Shown here: positions 6,897 to 15,854 of the stretch, piece after piece
Numbering within the stretch: position 1 is the first letter of the stretch
Layout of the letters: the number at the start of each line of letters is the position of its first letter
NCBI GenBank assembly: GCA_964449175.1
Contig: CAYUYH010000008.1
Location: 1-22,197 of the forward strand
Source of the DNA: CAYUYH01 sp964449175
GTDB lineage: Bacteria; Planctomycetota; Phycisphaerae; SM23-33
Direction: 5' to 3'
DNA length: 22,197 nucleotides
Position numbers and translations under genes: made by a program
The notes under the pieces: generated by a model
Database searches by the model: none
Told to the model about the DNA's origin: nothing
The model's input: the letters and a program-made list of their open reading frames with translations, nothing else

Positions 6897-7400
6897 ATGA
6901 TCAACTGGTTTGCAGAGACCCTTCAGAACCCCTGGATTGTGATCGTCGTGCTGACGTTCCTGCCGCTGCTGGAGCTGCGGGCGAGCATCCCCTACGGGAT
7001 TCTCATGGCCAAGGAGAACTGGCTGCCGGTGGTGGCCGTGGCCGTCGCAGCGAACATCCTCGTGGGGCCGATCGTGTACTTCCTGTTGGCAAAGCTGCTG
7101 CACCTGGTGCTTCGCATCAAGGTGGTCGACTGGTACTGGCAGCGAACGATCGTCAAGACACAGAAGAAGATTCATCCCCTTGTGGAGAAGTACGGCGTGC
7201 TGGGGCTGAGCATCTTCATCGGCATCCCGCTGCCGGGCTCGGGGGTGTACAGCGGGGCTTTCGGCGGCTATCTGCTGGGCTTCACGAAGAAGGAGTTCTA
7301 TGCCGCGACGGTCGTCGGAGTTTTGATAGCGGCTGCCGCGGTGACGGCGGTTGTGCTCACCGGGGCGACGACGTTTGACTTGTTCCTCAAGAAAGGCTGA
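6897..7400 (+). CDS. Small multi-drug export family membrane protein (COG2426 type)
   Basis: This 167-residue inner-membrane protein matches the family named small multi-drug export (PF06695); transport function is by family name only and substrates are not established. Hydrophobic segments lie at about 12-24, 44-74, 100-125 and 136-158. The family signature LLELRASIPYGI (24-35) is clear, as is GIPLPGSGVYSGAFGGYLLG (109-128). The start ATG at 6897 is preceded by AAGAGAG; the in-frame extension to 6801 lacks family resemblance and overlaps the promoter. The AMMECR1 gene follows after 26 bases, so the two are probably one operon. Confidence 0.88.
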   Translation: MINWFAETLQNPWIVIVVLTFLPLLELRASIPYGILMAKENWLPVVAVAVAANILVGPIVYFLLAKLLHLVLRIKVVDWYWQRTIVKTQKKIHPLVEKYGVLGLSIFIGIPLPGSGVYSGAFGGYLLGFTKKEFYAATVVGVLIAAAAVTAVVLTGATTFDLFLKKG

Positions 7401-7426
7401 CCGCCGGCTGGTCAAGGAGACGCAAC

Positions 7427-7975
7427 GTGCCTATTGCGGCGGAAGAGCGTGCCAAGCTGGTCGCCCTCGCGCGTTCGGCGGTGTCCGCCGCCGCAAGGGG
7501 CGAGGCGCTGCCGACGGTCGAGGGCGCCGCCGGCGTACTTGCCGAGACGCGCGGCTGCTTCGTGACGCTGACGAATCGTGGCCGGCTTCGCGGCTGCATC
7601 GGCACGTTCCGGCCCGACCGACCGCTTGCGGAGATGATTGTCCAGATGGGCGCTGCCGCCGCCCGCGACAGCCGTTTCATCGCCAATCCGATAACGCCGC
7701 GCGAGCTGGATCAATTGAAGGTGGAGGTGTCGGTCCTCTCGCCTCTGGTCGAGACGGCTGAACCAGCCAAGCTCGAGATCGGCGCCCACGGCATCTACGT
7801 CATCCGAGGCCAATGGGCCGGCTGCTTCCTGCCGGAGGTGGCTATCGACCAAGGCTGGGACGCCGAGGAGTTCCTCAATCAGTGCTGCTCCGGCAAGGCG
7901 GGCCTGCCGCCGAACGCCTGGCGGATGCCGGGAACCAAGGTCTATCTGTTCACGTCCGAGAAGTTCGGCGAGTGA
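7427..7975 (+). CDS. AMMECR1-domain protein (AmmeMemoRadiSam system protein A type)
   Basis: The protein belongs to the AMMECR1 family, found in all domains of life and of unresolved biochemical role. The 182-residue product covers the full domain: TRGCFVTLTNRGRLRGCIGT (41-60) with the conserved LRGCIG core, PLAEMIVQMGAAAARDSRF (66-84), LKVEVSVLSPL (97-107), GIYVIRGQWAGCFLPEVA and GWDAEEFLNQCCSKAGLP-like residues (143-161). The start is GTG 7427, supported by AAGGAG at 7414-7419 seven bases upstream. Its last 34 bases overlap, on the opposite strand, the end of the glycosyltransferase gene. The Memo and radical SAM partners often encoded with this protein are absent from the window. Confidence 0.93.
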   Translation: MPIAAEERAKLVALARSAVSAAARGEALPTVEGAAGVLAETRGCFVTLTNRGRLRGCIGTFRPDRPLAEMIVQMGAAAARDSRFIANPITPRELDQLKVEVSVLSPLVETAEPAKLEIGAHGIYVIRGQWAGCFLPEVAIDQGWDAEEFLNQCCSGKAGLPPNAWRMPGTKVYLFTSEKFGE

Positions 7976-10002
7976 TCGCCGCTCGCGCTCGGCGCGGACG
8001 TCGGCCCGGACGCCGGCGACGTCGGCGCCTCGACTGGCTTGCGTCGGCACAGCACGAACACCTCCCCGGAACCCGGCTTGCCCTGGGCATCGAGAACGCA
8101 GCGGTAACCCAGCTTCTCCAGAATCGGCAGGTGCTTGTCATACGCGAACAACCAAGGCGCCTCCCCGGGGTTGCTTCTCAGCCGTCGGCCCACGATCTCC
8201 ATCACCTCGGAAGACGGGCGATTGCGGTCCTGTCGCTGCAAGGGCCAGCCCACGGCGGGGATCTGCCTGCCGAAGTAGAAAACCGTCTTCGCCTGGGGGT
8301 CCGTCCAGCTGTACGCCGGCTCGTCGGATGGGATCATCTCCGCCGCTGAGGCGGCCAACTCCGCCGCCGGGCGATTGAAGTCCCACACACGCATCCAGTT
8401 GTAGTACCCCACGTACATGAGGGTTGCCGAGGCCAGCAGGACGGCCAATCCCGCGCGGAATCGCTGCCGCCAGATCATCCACCCCGCGAAGGCGACCGGC
8501 AGGGTCACCGCGCCGGCCAGGATCGCGCCGTGCAGCCACTGGTCCCGCCGGCCCGAAATGAAGTAGGCCGATACCGCGACGGCTACACCCACCAGCCCCA
8601 CCGGAGCATAGCCGAGCCCAATCCACCGAGCCAGCCGCGGTCGAATCCAGGCGTGGACGAAGAACACATCCTCGGCCACGAAACCCATCAGCAGGCACAT
8701 CGCCGGCAGCATCGGCAAGATATAATGGTCGCGCTTGCCCGCGGACGCCGAAAAGAGGGCCACGAAACCCACACACCACAGCAGCAGATACACCAGCCCG
8801 CCGCGATGCCGCTCAAACCGGCGCATCAGCGCCACCGCGCACGCCCCCGGCAGCAGCGCCAGCCACGGCAAGGTGTATATCACCAAGCTCCGGAGGTAGA
8901 TCAGCGGGCTGGCCACGCCCTGCCACCTGCCGACGCCGGCGGCGCGGTCGGTCACCTCGCCGGTGAGAAGATCCATGCCCAACTTCGGGAACAGGTGCAG
9001 CATGTAGACGACCCACCACGCGAACATGGCGACGGCGACGACCAGGCCCGGCAGCGCCGTCGGCAACAGCGGCAGCAATCCTCGCCAGCCTCGGCATACG
9101 ATGAAGTACCAGCACATAGGCAGGCCGAACGCCGCCGCCATGGTCAGGTACATCCCCGCCTCGTCGCCCACGCCCGCCGGCCGCCACCAGCGAACCGCCG
9201 GGACGAAGGAGACCAATATCACCGCCGCCAGCCCCACGCCTGTTGCGATCAGGAACGCCCGCAGCAGCGTCAGCGAGGCTGCGTCGCTCCGCGTCATCGC
9301 CGACTGCCGCCAGAACAGATATGCCAGCACCGGCCAGGCCGCCATCAGCGGCACGAACTGCTTGGCGAGGTTGCCAAGCCCAACGAGCAGCCAGAATGCC
9401 ACCATCCACGCCAGGTGGCGGCGCCGCGAGGTGGCCTCGATGCCGCAGTAGAATGCCGCCATCGAGGCCGTCACGAACACGCAGAGCATCATCTCGGGCC
9501 TGGCGCGGTGGCTCCACTTCTGGAAGCCGATGCACGTAACGAATAGCAGCGCCGCCAGCAGGGCTGCACGTTGTGAGAACATCCTCCTGCCGAGCGCCAA
9601 GACAATCAACGCACACAGCACGGCCGAGATCGCGGAGTGGACCCGCACCGTGACGCTGTTGACGGGCGGGCCCGACCCGCCAAACTCGCGGTAGACCATC
9701 GCCGTCGCCGCGGCAGCCCAGTACGGCAGGGGCGTCTTGCGCAATCTAGGCCGTCCGTTCTCCACCGGCACCAACCAGCGGTTGGCGGTCGTGGGCGGAG
9801 GGATGGTGTAAGGCTTGTCGCTGGGCACGAGCCACTCGTCCGAGCTGGTCATCCCCCGGGCGACAAGGCCCAACTTGGCCTCATGGTTCGTCAGCGTCTC
9901 CGAGCCCAGTCGCCAGAAGACGACCGCGCCGGCCACCAGCGCCACCAGCAGGTAGTCCGTCCATGCCGGCGGCGACCAATCTGTCCTGTGAACTTCAGCC
10001 AT
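7942..10002 (-). CDS. ArnT/PMT-like glycosyltransferase, polytopic (GT39/GT83-type)
   Basis: This 686-residue integral membrane GT-C transferase probably moves a sugar from a polyprenyl phosphate donor to lipid, glycan or protein on the periplasmic face. A first membrane segment (about 15-32) is followed by ETLTNHEAKLGLVARGM, matching the ArnT DExRYAEIAREM loop but with N39-H40-E41. Then come WLVP and RKTPLPYW (88-95), like KPPLxYW, and about ten further hydrophobic segments up to roughly residue 560. The soluble tail contains AKTVFYFGRQIPAVGW and ends in a low-complexity Pro/Ser/Ala stretch. ATG 10002 is preferred over GTG 10008 because GGAAGG lies seven bases before it. It follows tadA by 114 bases and overlaps the AMMECR1 gene at its 3' end. 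Acceptor and donor are unknown. Confidence 0.85.
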   Translation of the reverse strand: MAEVHRTDWSPPAWTDYLLVALVAGAVVFWRLGSETLTNHEAKLGLVARGMTSSDEWLVPSDKPYTIPPPTTANRWLVPVENGRPRLRKTPLPYWAAAATAMVYREFGGSGPPVNSVTVRVHSAISAVLCALIVLALGRRMFSQRAALLAALLFVTCIGFQKWSHRARPEMMLCVFVTASMAAFYCGIEATSRRRHLAWMVAFWLLVGLGNLAKQFVPLMAAWPVLAYLFWRQSAMTRSDAASLTLLRAFLIATGVGLAAVILVSFVPAVRWWRPAGVGDEAGMYLTMAAAFGLPMCWYFIVCRGWRGLLPLLPTALPGLVVAVAMFAWWVVYMLHLFPKLGMDLLTGEVTDRAAGVGRWQGVASPLIYLRSLVIYTLPWLALLPGACAVALMRRFERHRGGLVYLLLWCVGFVALFSASAGKRDHYILPMLPAMCLLMGFVAEDVFFVHAWIRPRLARWIGLGYAPVGLVGVAVAVSAYFISGRRDQWLHGAILAGAVTLPVAFAGWMIWRQRFRAGLAVLLASATLMYVGYYNWMRVWDFNRPAAELAASAAEMIPSDEPAYSWTDPQAKTVFYFGRQIPAVGWPLQRQDRNRPSSEVMEIVGRRLRSNPGEAPWLFAYDKHLPILEKLGYRCVLDAQGKPGSGEVFVLCRRKPVEAPTSPASGPTSAPSASGDHSPNFSDVNR

Positions 10003-10116
10003 TGCCACGCCTTCCCTATCGCTCTTCGCGCCGCTCTGGCCGGCGGCGCCGTTGTGGATGATAACGCGTCAGGACAGGCCAGAGATAGCCCCAAGTGCCG
10101 GCGGGGACGCACGATC

Positions 10117-10602
10117 CTATTTCTTTCCCATCGCCCGCTGAGCGTGGAAGAAGTCGGCCAGCATCCGCCCGCATTCGTCGGCCATGCAACCGGCTACGAC
10201 CTCCAGGCGGTGGTTGAGGCGACTGTTCGTGCACAGCTCGTAGAGGCTCTTGACGGCCCCGGCCTTGGGGTCGTCGGCGCCGTAGACGAGTGCGTCCATG
10301 CGGGCCAAGACAATCGCGCCCGCGCACATGCAGCACGGCTCGAGCGTGACGACCATGGTGCAGCCGTTCAGTCGCCAGTCGCCGACGGCCGCCGCGGCGG
10401 AGCGGATGGCGAGCATCTCGGCGTGGGCGGTGGGGTCGCTGTCGGCGACTCGGCGGTTGTGGGCGGCTGCGATGACGCGCCCGGCGCGGACGATCACGGC
10501 CCCCACGGGCACCTCGCCGGCGGCGGCTGCCGCGGCAGCCTGGGCCAACGCCTCAGCCATGAACGGCTCGTAATCGCGAGTGTCGCACCGTACGTCGCCC
10601 AC
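10117..10602 (-). CDS. tadA: tRNA adenosine(34) deaminase TadA
   Basis: TadA deaminates A34 to inosine in tRNA-Arg(ACG). The product of 161 residues has the cytidine-deaminase-type zinc site: HAE (60-62) with catalytic E62, and PCCMC (89-93) whose first and last cysteines (C90 region and C93) bind zinc. EVPVGAVIV (30-38), DPTAHAEMLAIR and EPCCMCAGAIVLARM are strongly family-like. GTG 10602 is chosen because it yields DYEPFMAEAL, matching the conserved N-terminal helix; ATG 10560 would remove it. The GTG lies two bases after the miaA stop, so translational coupling is likely. Confidence 0.93.
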   Translation of the reverse strand: MGDVRCDTRDYEPFMAEALAQAAAAAAAGEVPVGAVIVRAGRVIAAAHNRRVADSDPTAHAEMLAIRSAAAAVGDWRLNGCTMVVTLEPCCMCAGAIVLARMDALVYGADDPKAGAVKSLYELCTNSRLNHRLEVVAGCMADECGRMLADFFHAQRAMGKK

Positions 10603-10604
10603 AG

Positions 10605-11531
10605 TCAGCCGATTTCCACAGTCTTGAGGATTCGCTCCGCCGTCGCGGCGGGCGGTTCGTCGCCGGCCAGGTCGAACCACCGCACGTCCGGCCAGCGCCT
10701 GTGCCACGTCCGCTGCTTCTTTGCGAGCCTGCGCGTGTTGATCTTGATGCGTTCAACGGCCTTATCGAAGGTCATCTCGCCGCGGCGGTGCGCGATGATC
10801 TCAGCGTAGCCGACGGCGGCGGCCGCCTGCTTCGAGAACCCCGCCGACTCCGCCAGCAGCGAGTCTATCTCCTCGGCCAGGCCGGCTGCAATCATCTTCT
10901 TGACGCGGGCGTTGATCCGCCGGTGCAGGTCGTCGCTGTCGCGGCGCAGGCCCACGAACACACAGTCGTATCGCCGGCTGCCCTGGTCCCACTGCTGCTG
11001 GAGCTGGCTTATCGGCGCGCCTGTCGTCCGGTAGACCTCCAGCGCTCGGATGATTCGGCGCTCGTCGTTTGGGTGGATCCTGTCGGCCGCGGCGCGGTCA
11101 ACCGCCGTCAGCTCGGCGTGCAGCTTGGCCAGGCCCTCGTCGCGGGCGCGCTGCTTGAGCTGGTCTCGGACGGCCTGGTCGGCGGGCGGGGCCTCGAACA
11201 GACCCTCGCTGAGCGCCTTGATATACAGGCTCGTGCCGCCCACGGCCAGCGGGGCGGCCCCGGCGGCGGCAGCGGCGGCGACGGCTTCGTCCGCGGCGGC
11301 GACGTACTGGGCGACCGAGAACGACTCGCTCGGCTCGACGATGTCGACGCAGTGGTGCGGAATCTCCGCGCGGACCTCCGGCGGCGGCTTGGCCGTGCCG
11401 ATGTCCATCCGCTTGTAGATCTTCATGGAATCGACGCTGACGATCTGCCCGCCGACGCGGCGCGCCAGCTCCCTGCCGACGGCGCCCTTGCCGCAGGCGG
11501 TGCAGCCGAGGATGAAATAGACCCTGTGCAC
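10605..11531 (-). CDS. miaA: tRNA dimethylallyltransferase MiaA
   Basis: MiaA transfers a dimethylallyl group from DMAPP to N6 of A37 in tRNAs reading UNN codons. The 308-residue protein has DSMKIYKRMDIGTAKP (43-58), like the family's DSMQVYRGMDIGTAKP, AVGGTSLYIKAL for GGTGLYxxAL, DRIHPNDERRIIRALEVY, and TRRLAKKQRTWHRR near the end. The P-loop is unusual: GCTACGKG (9-16) has glycine where the family has Thr or Ser after lysine. GTG 11531 is taken as the start (MHRVYFILG), with GGAG ten bases upstream; an in-frame TTG at 11567 adds 12 basic residues. It follows the RND pump gene by 52 bases and precedes tadA, so it may be read from the efflux promoter, its own or both. Confidence 0.92.
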   Translation of the reverse strand: MHRVYFILGCTACGKGAVGRELARRVGGQIVSVDSMKIYKRMDIGTAKPPPEVRAEIPHHCVDIVEPSESFSVAQYVAAADEAVAAAAAAGAAPLAVGGTSLYIKALSEGLFEAPPADQAVRDQLKQRARDEGLAKLHAELTAVDRAAADRIHPNDERRIIRALEVYRTTGAPISQLQQQWDQGSRRYDCVFVGLRRDSDDLHRRINARVKKMIAAGLAEEIDSLLAESAGFSKQAAAAVGYAEIIAHRRGEMTFDKAVERIKINTRRLAKKQRTWHRRWPDVRWFDLAGDEPPAATAERILKTVEIG

Positions 11532-11583
11532 GGGGGTGATTCTCCGCCTCGCCGCCCTCGTGTTCAAGCGCCGCGGATGCCGC

Positions 11584-14500
11584 CTAGAGCGACTGGCCCC
11601 GCGGGGCTGCCTCCAAGGCGGGTTTCTTCAGGCCGCCCAGCCCCAGCTTGGCTGCCAGGCGATACAGCGACACGTACAGCGTCGGCACGACAACCAGCGT
11701 CAGGGCCGTCGCCAGGCTCAGGCCGAAGATCACCGCCACCGCCATCGGCCGCCACCACTCGCTGGACTCGCTCCGCGTGGCGATCGAGAACGTATGGATG
11801 TCGAAGCTGATCCCGATCGCCATCGGCAGCAGGCCAAGTACGGTCGAGACGGCCGTCAGAAGCACCGGCCGCAACCGAGTAACGCCCGCCTCGACGGCGG
11901 CCTCGACCAGATCCAGCCCCTTGCGCTGAAGCTGGCGCGTGTAGGCCAGCAGCACGATGGCGTTGTTGACCACCACGCCCGCCAGGCTGATCACGCCCAC
12001 GCCGGTCATGATGACGCCGAACGGCAGGCGGCAGATGATCAAGCCCGCAAACACGCCCATCATCGCCAGCAGGACGGTGGTCATGATGATCAGCGGGACG
12101 GTGAGCGTGTTGAACTGCGTCACCAGGATCAGCACGATCATGAACACGGCCAGGACGAACGCCTTGGACAGGAAGGCCACGGCCTTGTCCTGCTCTTCCT
12201 TCTTGCCGGCGTAGTTCACATCGTAGCCGGCGGGCAGCTTCATCGCCTCGACGCGCTTGCGGACGTCTTTCAGCACTTCCTGGTCGCTCCGCCCCTCGGC
12301 GTCGCCGGTGATGGTGACGGTGCGCTTCTGGTCGATGCGGGTGATCGTGCCCAGCCCGCCGGTGTATCGGAACTCACCGAGCTCGCTGAGCGGGATGGCC
12401 TGGCCGGCGCTGTTGGGCACGCTGAGGCGCAGAAGGTCGTCTATGCGCTGTCGCTGCGAGACGGGCAGGCGGACCGTGATGTCGTATTCGTCGTTGAACT
12501 GGCGATACGTGCCGACCTTGTTGCCGAACACGGCCGTCTTGAGGAAGTTGCCGACGATCATCGTGTTCACGCCCAGCAGCATGGCCCTGCGGCGGTCGAC
12601 CTTGAAGACCAGCTCCGGGCGCGTCAGCTCCAGGTCGCTGCGAAGGTTCACCAGTCCGGGCACGGAGGCGATGGCCGACTTGATCTCGTCGCTAAGGCGC
12701 GCGAGGGTCTTGAAGTCCGCGCCCTTGATCTCAATCGCCACCGCCGCTCCGGTCGGCGGGCCATGCTCCTCCCTCTCCACGGTGACCTCGGTGCCGGCAA
12801 TATTGCCCAGGTCCTTGCGGATCTCGGCGATGACGTTGGCCGAGGGATAAGGGCGGATCTCGAAGTCCGGGAACAGCAGCGTCACGTTGGCCAGGTGCGG
12901 GCCCGTACTGCTGCCGGTGAGCGTTCGTCCCCCGGCCGACCCGACGGTGGCGATGACGTTGTCTATGTACTCGACCTTGTCGCCGGAGCCGGGGGCGTAG
13001 CGGTGGCGCTCAACACGCCGCTCGACCAGGCGCGTGATGCGGTCGGTCTCGTGTATGTTGGTGCCCTGCGGGGCGCGGACGTTGATCACAGCCCGCTCCG
13101 GGTCGGCCTGGGGGAACAGCTCCACGCCCTTGCCCAGCAGCCCGTAAAGCAGGCCCGTTACCGCCAGTAGAAGCACGCCCAGGGCGATGACAGTGAAGCG
13201 ATGGGACAGGGCCGTCCGAAGAAGCTTGCGATAGTAATCCAGGAACCAGTGGCGCCTGTTGGCCCGCTTGGCCTGGCCCAGGGGCACCATTGCACAGACG
13301 GTGGGGCTGATGATCAGCGCGACGAACAGCGAGCAGCTCAGCGCGATGATGAGCGTCATTGGCAGGTACTTCATGAACTCGCCCATCAGTCCCGGCCAGA
13401 ACATCAGCGGCGTGAACGCCGCCAGGGTGGTCAGCGTGGAGGTGATCACCGGCCAGGCTACCTGAGCAGTGCCTTTCATCGCCGCCTGCATGCGGGGCAT
13501 CCCCATCTGCATGTGCCGGTAGATGTTCTCGACGATGACGATGGCGTTGTCGACCAGCATGCCGACGGCCAGGATCAGGCTGAACAGCACAACCATGTTC
13601 AGCGTCAGCCCGAGCGCCTGGATGATCGCGAAGCTCATGAGCATGCTGGTGGGGATGGCCAGCGCCACGATGGAGCTGATGCGGAAGCCCATGAACAGCA
13701 TCAGCACGAGCAGCACGAGGATCGCCCCGGTAAAGATGTTGTTCTCGAGGTCCTTGACCGTGCGATCGATGTTGGTGGACATGTCGAGCGTGGGCTCGAT
13801 CTTCACGCCCGCCGGCAGCATGGGCTTGGCCTGGTCGAGGACGGCCCGGACGGCGCGGGCGATGAAGACGATGTTCTCTCCCACGCGCTTCTTGACGGCG
13901 AGCGTGATGCTGTTTCGCCCGTCGAGACGGGAGAAGCTCAGCGGATCCTTGAACGTGTCTCTGACGGCGGCGACGTCGGCCAGGTAGATCGGTTTGCCGT
14001 CGCGGACGGTCAGCAGCAGGTGGTCGACCTCCTCGGGGTTGTCGAACTCCGCCGGCACGCGGACGTTGAACTTCGTCCCGGGCGTCTCCAGCCCGCCGGC
14101 GGAGATGTTCACGTTCTCCGACGGAATCAGCGCCAGCAGCTCGGGGATGGTCAGGCCGTACTCGGCCACGCGGTCCTGGTCTATCTCCAGGCGGATTTCC
14201 CGCTCCAGCGCGCCGAGGATGTCGCACTTGAGCACGCCGGGGATCACCTCAATTACGTCCTGGAGTTGGTCTGCGATGGCCTTGAGGCGGACCGGCGAGA
14301 TCGGCCCGGACAGGTCGATCATCATCACCGGGAACTCCGACAGGCTTATCTCGCTGACGACCGGCTCGTCGGCGCCGTCGGGCAGGTCGGGCTTGGCCTG
14401 GTCAACCTTGTCGCGGACGTACTGAAGGGCATCCTCGATCCTCACGTTCGGCAGGAACTCGATGAGGATGCTCGACAGGCCCTCGATGCTGCTGGAGCGG

Positions 14501-14739
14501 ATCTCCTTGACGCCCTTGATGCCGGTGAGCTTCTTCTCCAGCTTCATCGTCACCGACGACTCGATATCTTCCGGCGAGACGCCCTCGTACGGCGTGGAGA
14601 TGAACACGTACGGTATCGGCACGTCGGGGAAGGCCTCGCGCGGCAGCGTGACGTAGCTGTAGACGCCGGCGATGACGATCAGGCCCGTCAACACGCTGAC
14701 CGTCGTGCGATTCTTGATGGCAGTGTCGGAGAGGATCAT
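11584..14739 (-). CDS. RND-family efflux pump subunit
   Basis: This 1051-residue inner-membrane proton-driven transporter has the full RND length. It starts MILSDTAIKNRTTVSVLTGL with TM1, then the first periplasmic porter domain (about 35-330), TM2-6 (335-480), TM7 (515-535), the second periplasmic domain (540-850) and TM8-12 (855-1035). EYDITVRLP, GDAEGRSDQEVLKDVRKRVE and LRPVLLTAVSTVLGLLPMAIG are typical of the family. The TM4 relay motif reads AVGMLVDNAIVIVEN (D397, N398) and TM10 reads GVVVNNAIVLLAY (N925, N926), so the AcrB Asp-Asp/Lys set is only partly kept, as in the VDN/VNN branch. The ATG overlaps the membrane fusion gene stop (ATGA). Substrates are unknown, and no outer-membrane channel gene is nearby. 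Confidence 0.95.
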   Translation of the reverse strand: MILSDTAIKNRTTVSVLTGLIVIAGVYSYVTLPREAFPDVPIPYVFISTPYEGVSPEDIESSVTMKLEKKLTGIKGVKEIRSSSIEGLSSILIEFLPNVRIEDALQYVRDKVDQAKPDLPDGADEPVVSEISLSEFPVMMIDLSGPISPVRLKAIADQLQDVIEVIPGVLKCDILGALEREIRLEIDQDRVAEYGLTIPELLALIPSENVNISAGGLETPGTKFNVRVPAEFDNPEEVDHLLLTVRDGKPIYLADVAAVRDTFKDPLSFSRLDGRNSITLAVKKRVGENIVFIARAVRAVLDQAKPMLPAGVKIEPTLDMSTNIDRTVKDLENNIFTGAILVLLVLMLFMGFRISSIVALAIPTSMLMSFAIIQALGLTLNMVVLFSLILAVGMLVDNAIVIVENIYRHMQMGMPRMQAAMKGTAQVAWPVITSTLTTLAAFTPLMFWPGLMGEFMKYLPMTLIIALSCSLFVALIISPTVCAMVPLGQAKRANRRHWFLDYYRKLLRTALSHRFTVIALGVLLLAVTGLLYGLLGKGVELFPQADPERAVINVRAPQGTNIHETDRITRLVERRVERHRYAPGSGDKVEYIDNVIATVGSAGGRTLTGSSTGPHLANVTLLFPDFEIRPYPSANVIAEIRKDLGNIAGTEVTVEREEHGPPTGAAVAIEIKGADFKTLARLSDEIKSAIASVPGLVNLRSDLELTRPELVFKVDRRRAMLLGVNTMIVGNFLKTAVFGNKVGTYRQFNDEYDITVRLPVSQRQRIDDLLRLSVPNSAGQAIPLSELGEFRYTGGLGTITRIDQKRTVTITGDAEGRSDQEVLKDVRKRVEAMKLPAGYDVNYAGKKEEQDKAVAFLSKAFVLAVFMIVLILVTQFNTLTVPLIIMTTVLLAMMGVFAGLIICRLPFGVIMTGVGVISLAGVVVNNAIVLLAYTRQLQRKGLDLVEAAVEAGVTRLRPVLLTAVSTVLGLLPMAIGISFDIHTFSIATRSESSEWWRPMAVAVIFGLSLATALTLVVVPTLYVSLYRLAAKLGLGGLKKPALEAAPRGQSL

Positions 14740-15854
14740 TCGCCGTCGCCTCCGCCGACTCGCCCGACGACATTCACGCTCTGGCCAGGCCCGACGTAGC
14801 GATGGCCCTCGACGATCAGCTCGTCGCCGGCTGCCAGTCCGCTGGTGATCTGCACGTCCGTGCCCTTCAGCACGCCGAGGGTTACGCGCCGGCTGACTGC
14901 CTTGCCCTCCTCGACGACATAAACCTCATAGCCGTCTTCCAGCGGGATCACCGCCCCCAGGGGGATCATCACGGCGTCGGTCAGCACGCGTCGCAACAGT
15001 CTGGCGACGACGATCTGCCCGCTGTGCAGCCGCCCGTCGGCGTTATCGACGGTCAGTTCCACGGGCGTTGTTCTGGTCGCTTCGTCGGCGAGCTTGCTGA
15101 TGTAAGTAATCTCGCCCGTCACCGGCTCGCTGCCCCGGTTGAGAGTGATCTTGTTCTTCTGGCCGACGGACAGAAAGGGGAGGTCGCGCTCGGGAACGTC
15201 CACGACGACCTTCACGACGTCGGCGTCCACGATCTCCACGACCATCGTGCCGGCCTGGACGTACTCGCCCACCTCGATGGGGATGGCGTTGATGACCCCG
15301 TCGATGGGCGCGACGATGGTCGCGCGGTCCAGCTCGGCCTTCGCTTGCTCCATGGCCGCTTGGCTGGCCTCGGCCCGGCTGCGGACCTGGTCGACTTCGG
15401 TGGAGGTGGCTACGCCGCGCTTGCTCAGGTCCAGGATACGTTCGTAGTCGCGGGCGTCGAACTCGGCGGTGGCCCTGGCACGCGCATAGGCGGCCCCCAA
15501 CAGGTCCGTGTTCAGCCGCACCATCACGTCGCCCTGCTTGCAGGGCTGGCCTTCGGCAACGAGGATCTCCTCCACCCTGCATGCAACCTCGGCCGAGACG
15601 TGCACCACGCGTCTGGGCTCGACAACGCCGGGGATGTCGAACTCATCCGGCAGCGCCGCCACCGGCACGATGGTCATCACCTTCACGTTCACCGGCGGTG
15701 TCTCCGTCGGCTTGGCCTCGGGGCTCTTCCTAAACGCCAACACCAAGGCCAGCGCGACCACCAGCAGCGCCGGCGGTATCATGATCAGTGCGGTTTTCCC
15801 CCGGCCGCCCTTGGCGCGGGCCCCGGGAGCCTTTTGCTCTTCACTGGAAATCAT
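14736..15854 (-). CDS. RND periplasmic adaptor (membrane fusion protein, HlyD/AcrA family)
   Basis: The adaptor links the inner-membrane pump to an outer-membrane channel. The 372-residue product has a short cytoplasmic N-terminus, one membrane anchor (about 21-41, ALIMIPPALLVVALALVLAF) and no lipobox. The lipoyl half-motifs flank a helical hairpin: VVHVSAEVACRVEEILVAEG QPC-type residues (about 83-104), the hairpin (about 115-180, AEFDARDYERILDLSKRGVA onward), and ATIVAPIDGVINAIPIEVGE (about 183-202). Barrel and membrane-proximal domains follow (PVTGEITYISKLAD; DAVMIPLGAVI; LKGTDVQITSGLAAGDELIV). Start and stop each overlap the neighbouring gene by four bases, giving tight coupling with the TetR regulator and the pump. 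Confidence 0.94.
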   Translation of the reverse strand: MISSEEQKAPGARAKGGRGKTALIMIPPALLVVALALVLAFRKSPEAKPTETPPVNVKVMTIVPVAALPDEFDIPGVVEPRRVVHVSAEVACRVEEILVAEGQPCKQGDVMVRLNTDLLGAAYARARATAEFDARDYERILDLSKRGVATSTEVDQVRSRAEASQAAMEQAKAELDRATIVAPIDGVINAIPIEVGEYVQAGTMVVEIVDADVVKVVVDVPERDLPFLSVGQKNKITLNRGSEPVTGEITYISKLADEATRTTPVELTVDNADGRLHSGQIVVARLLRRVLTDAVMIPLGAVIPLEDGYEVYVVEEGKAVSRRVTLGVLKGTDVQITSGLAAGDELIVEGHRYVGPGQSVNVVGRVGGGDGE

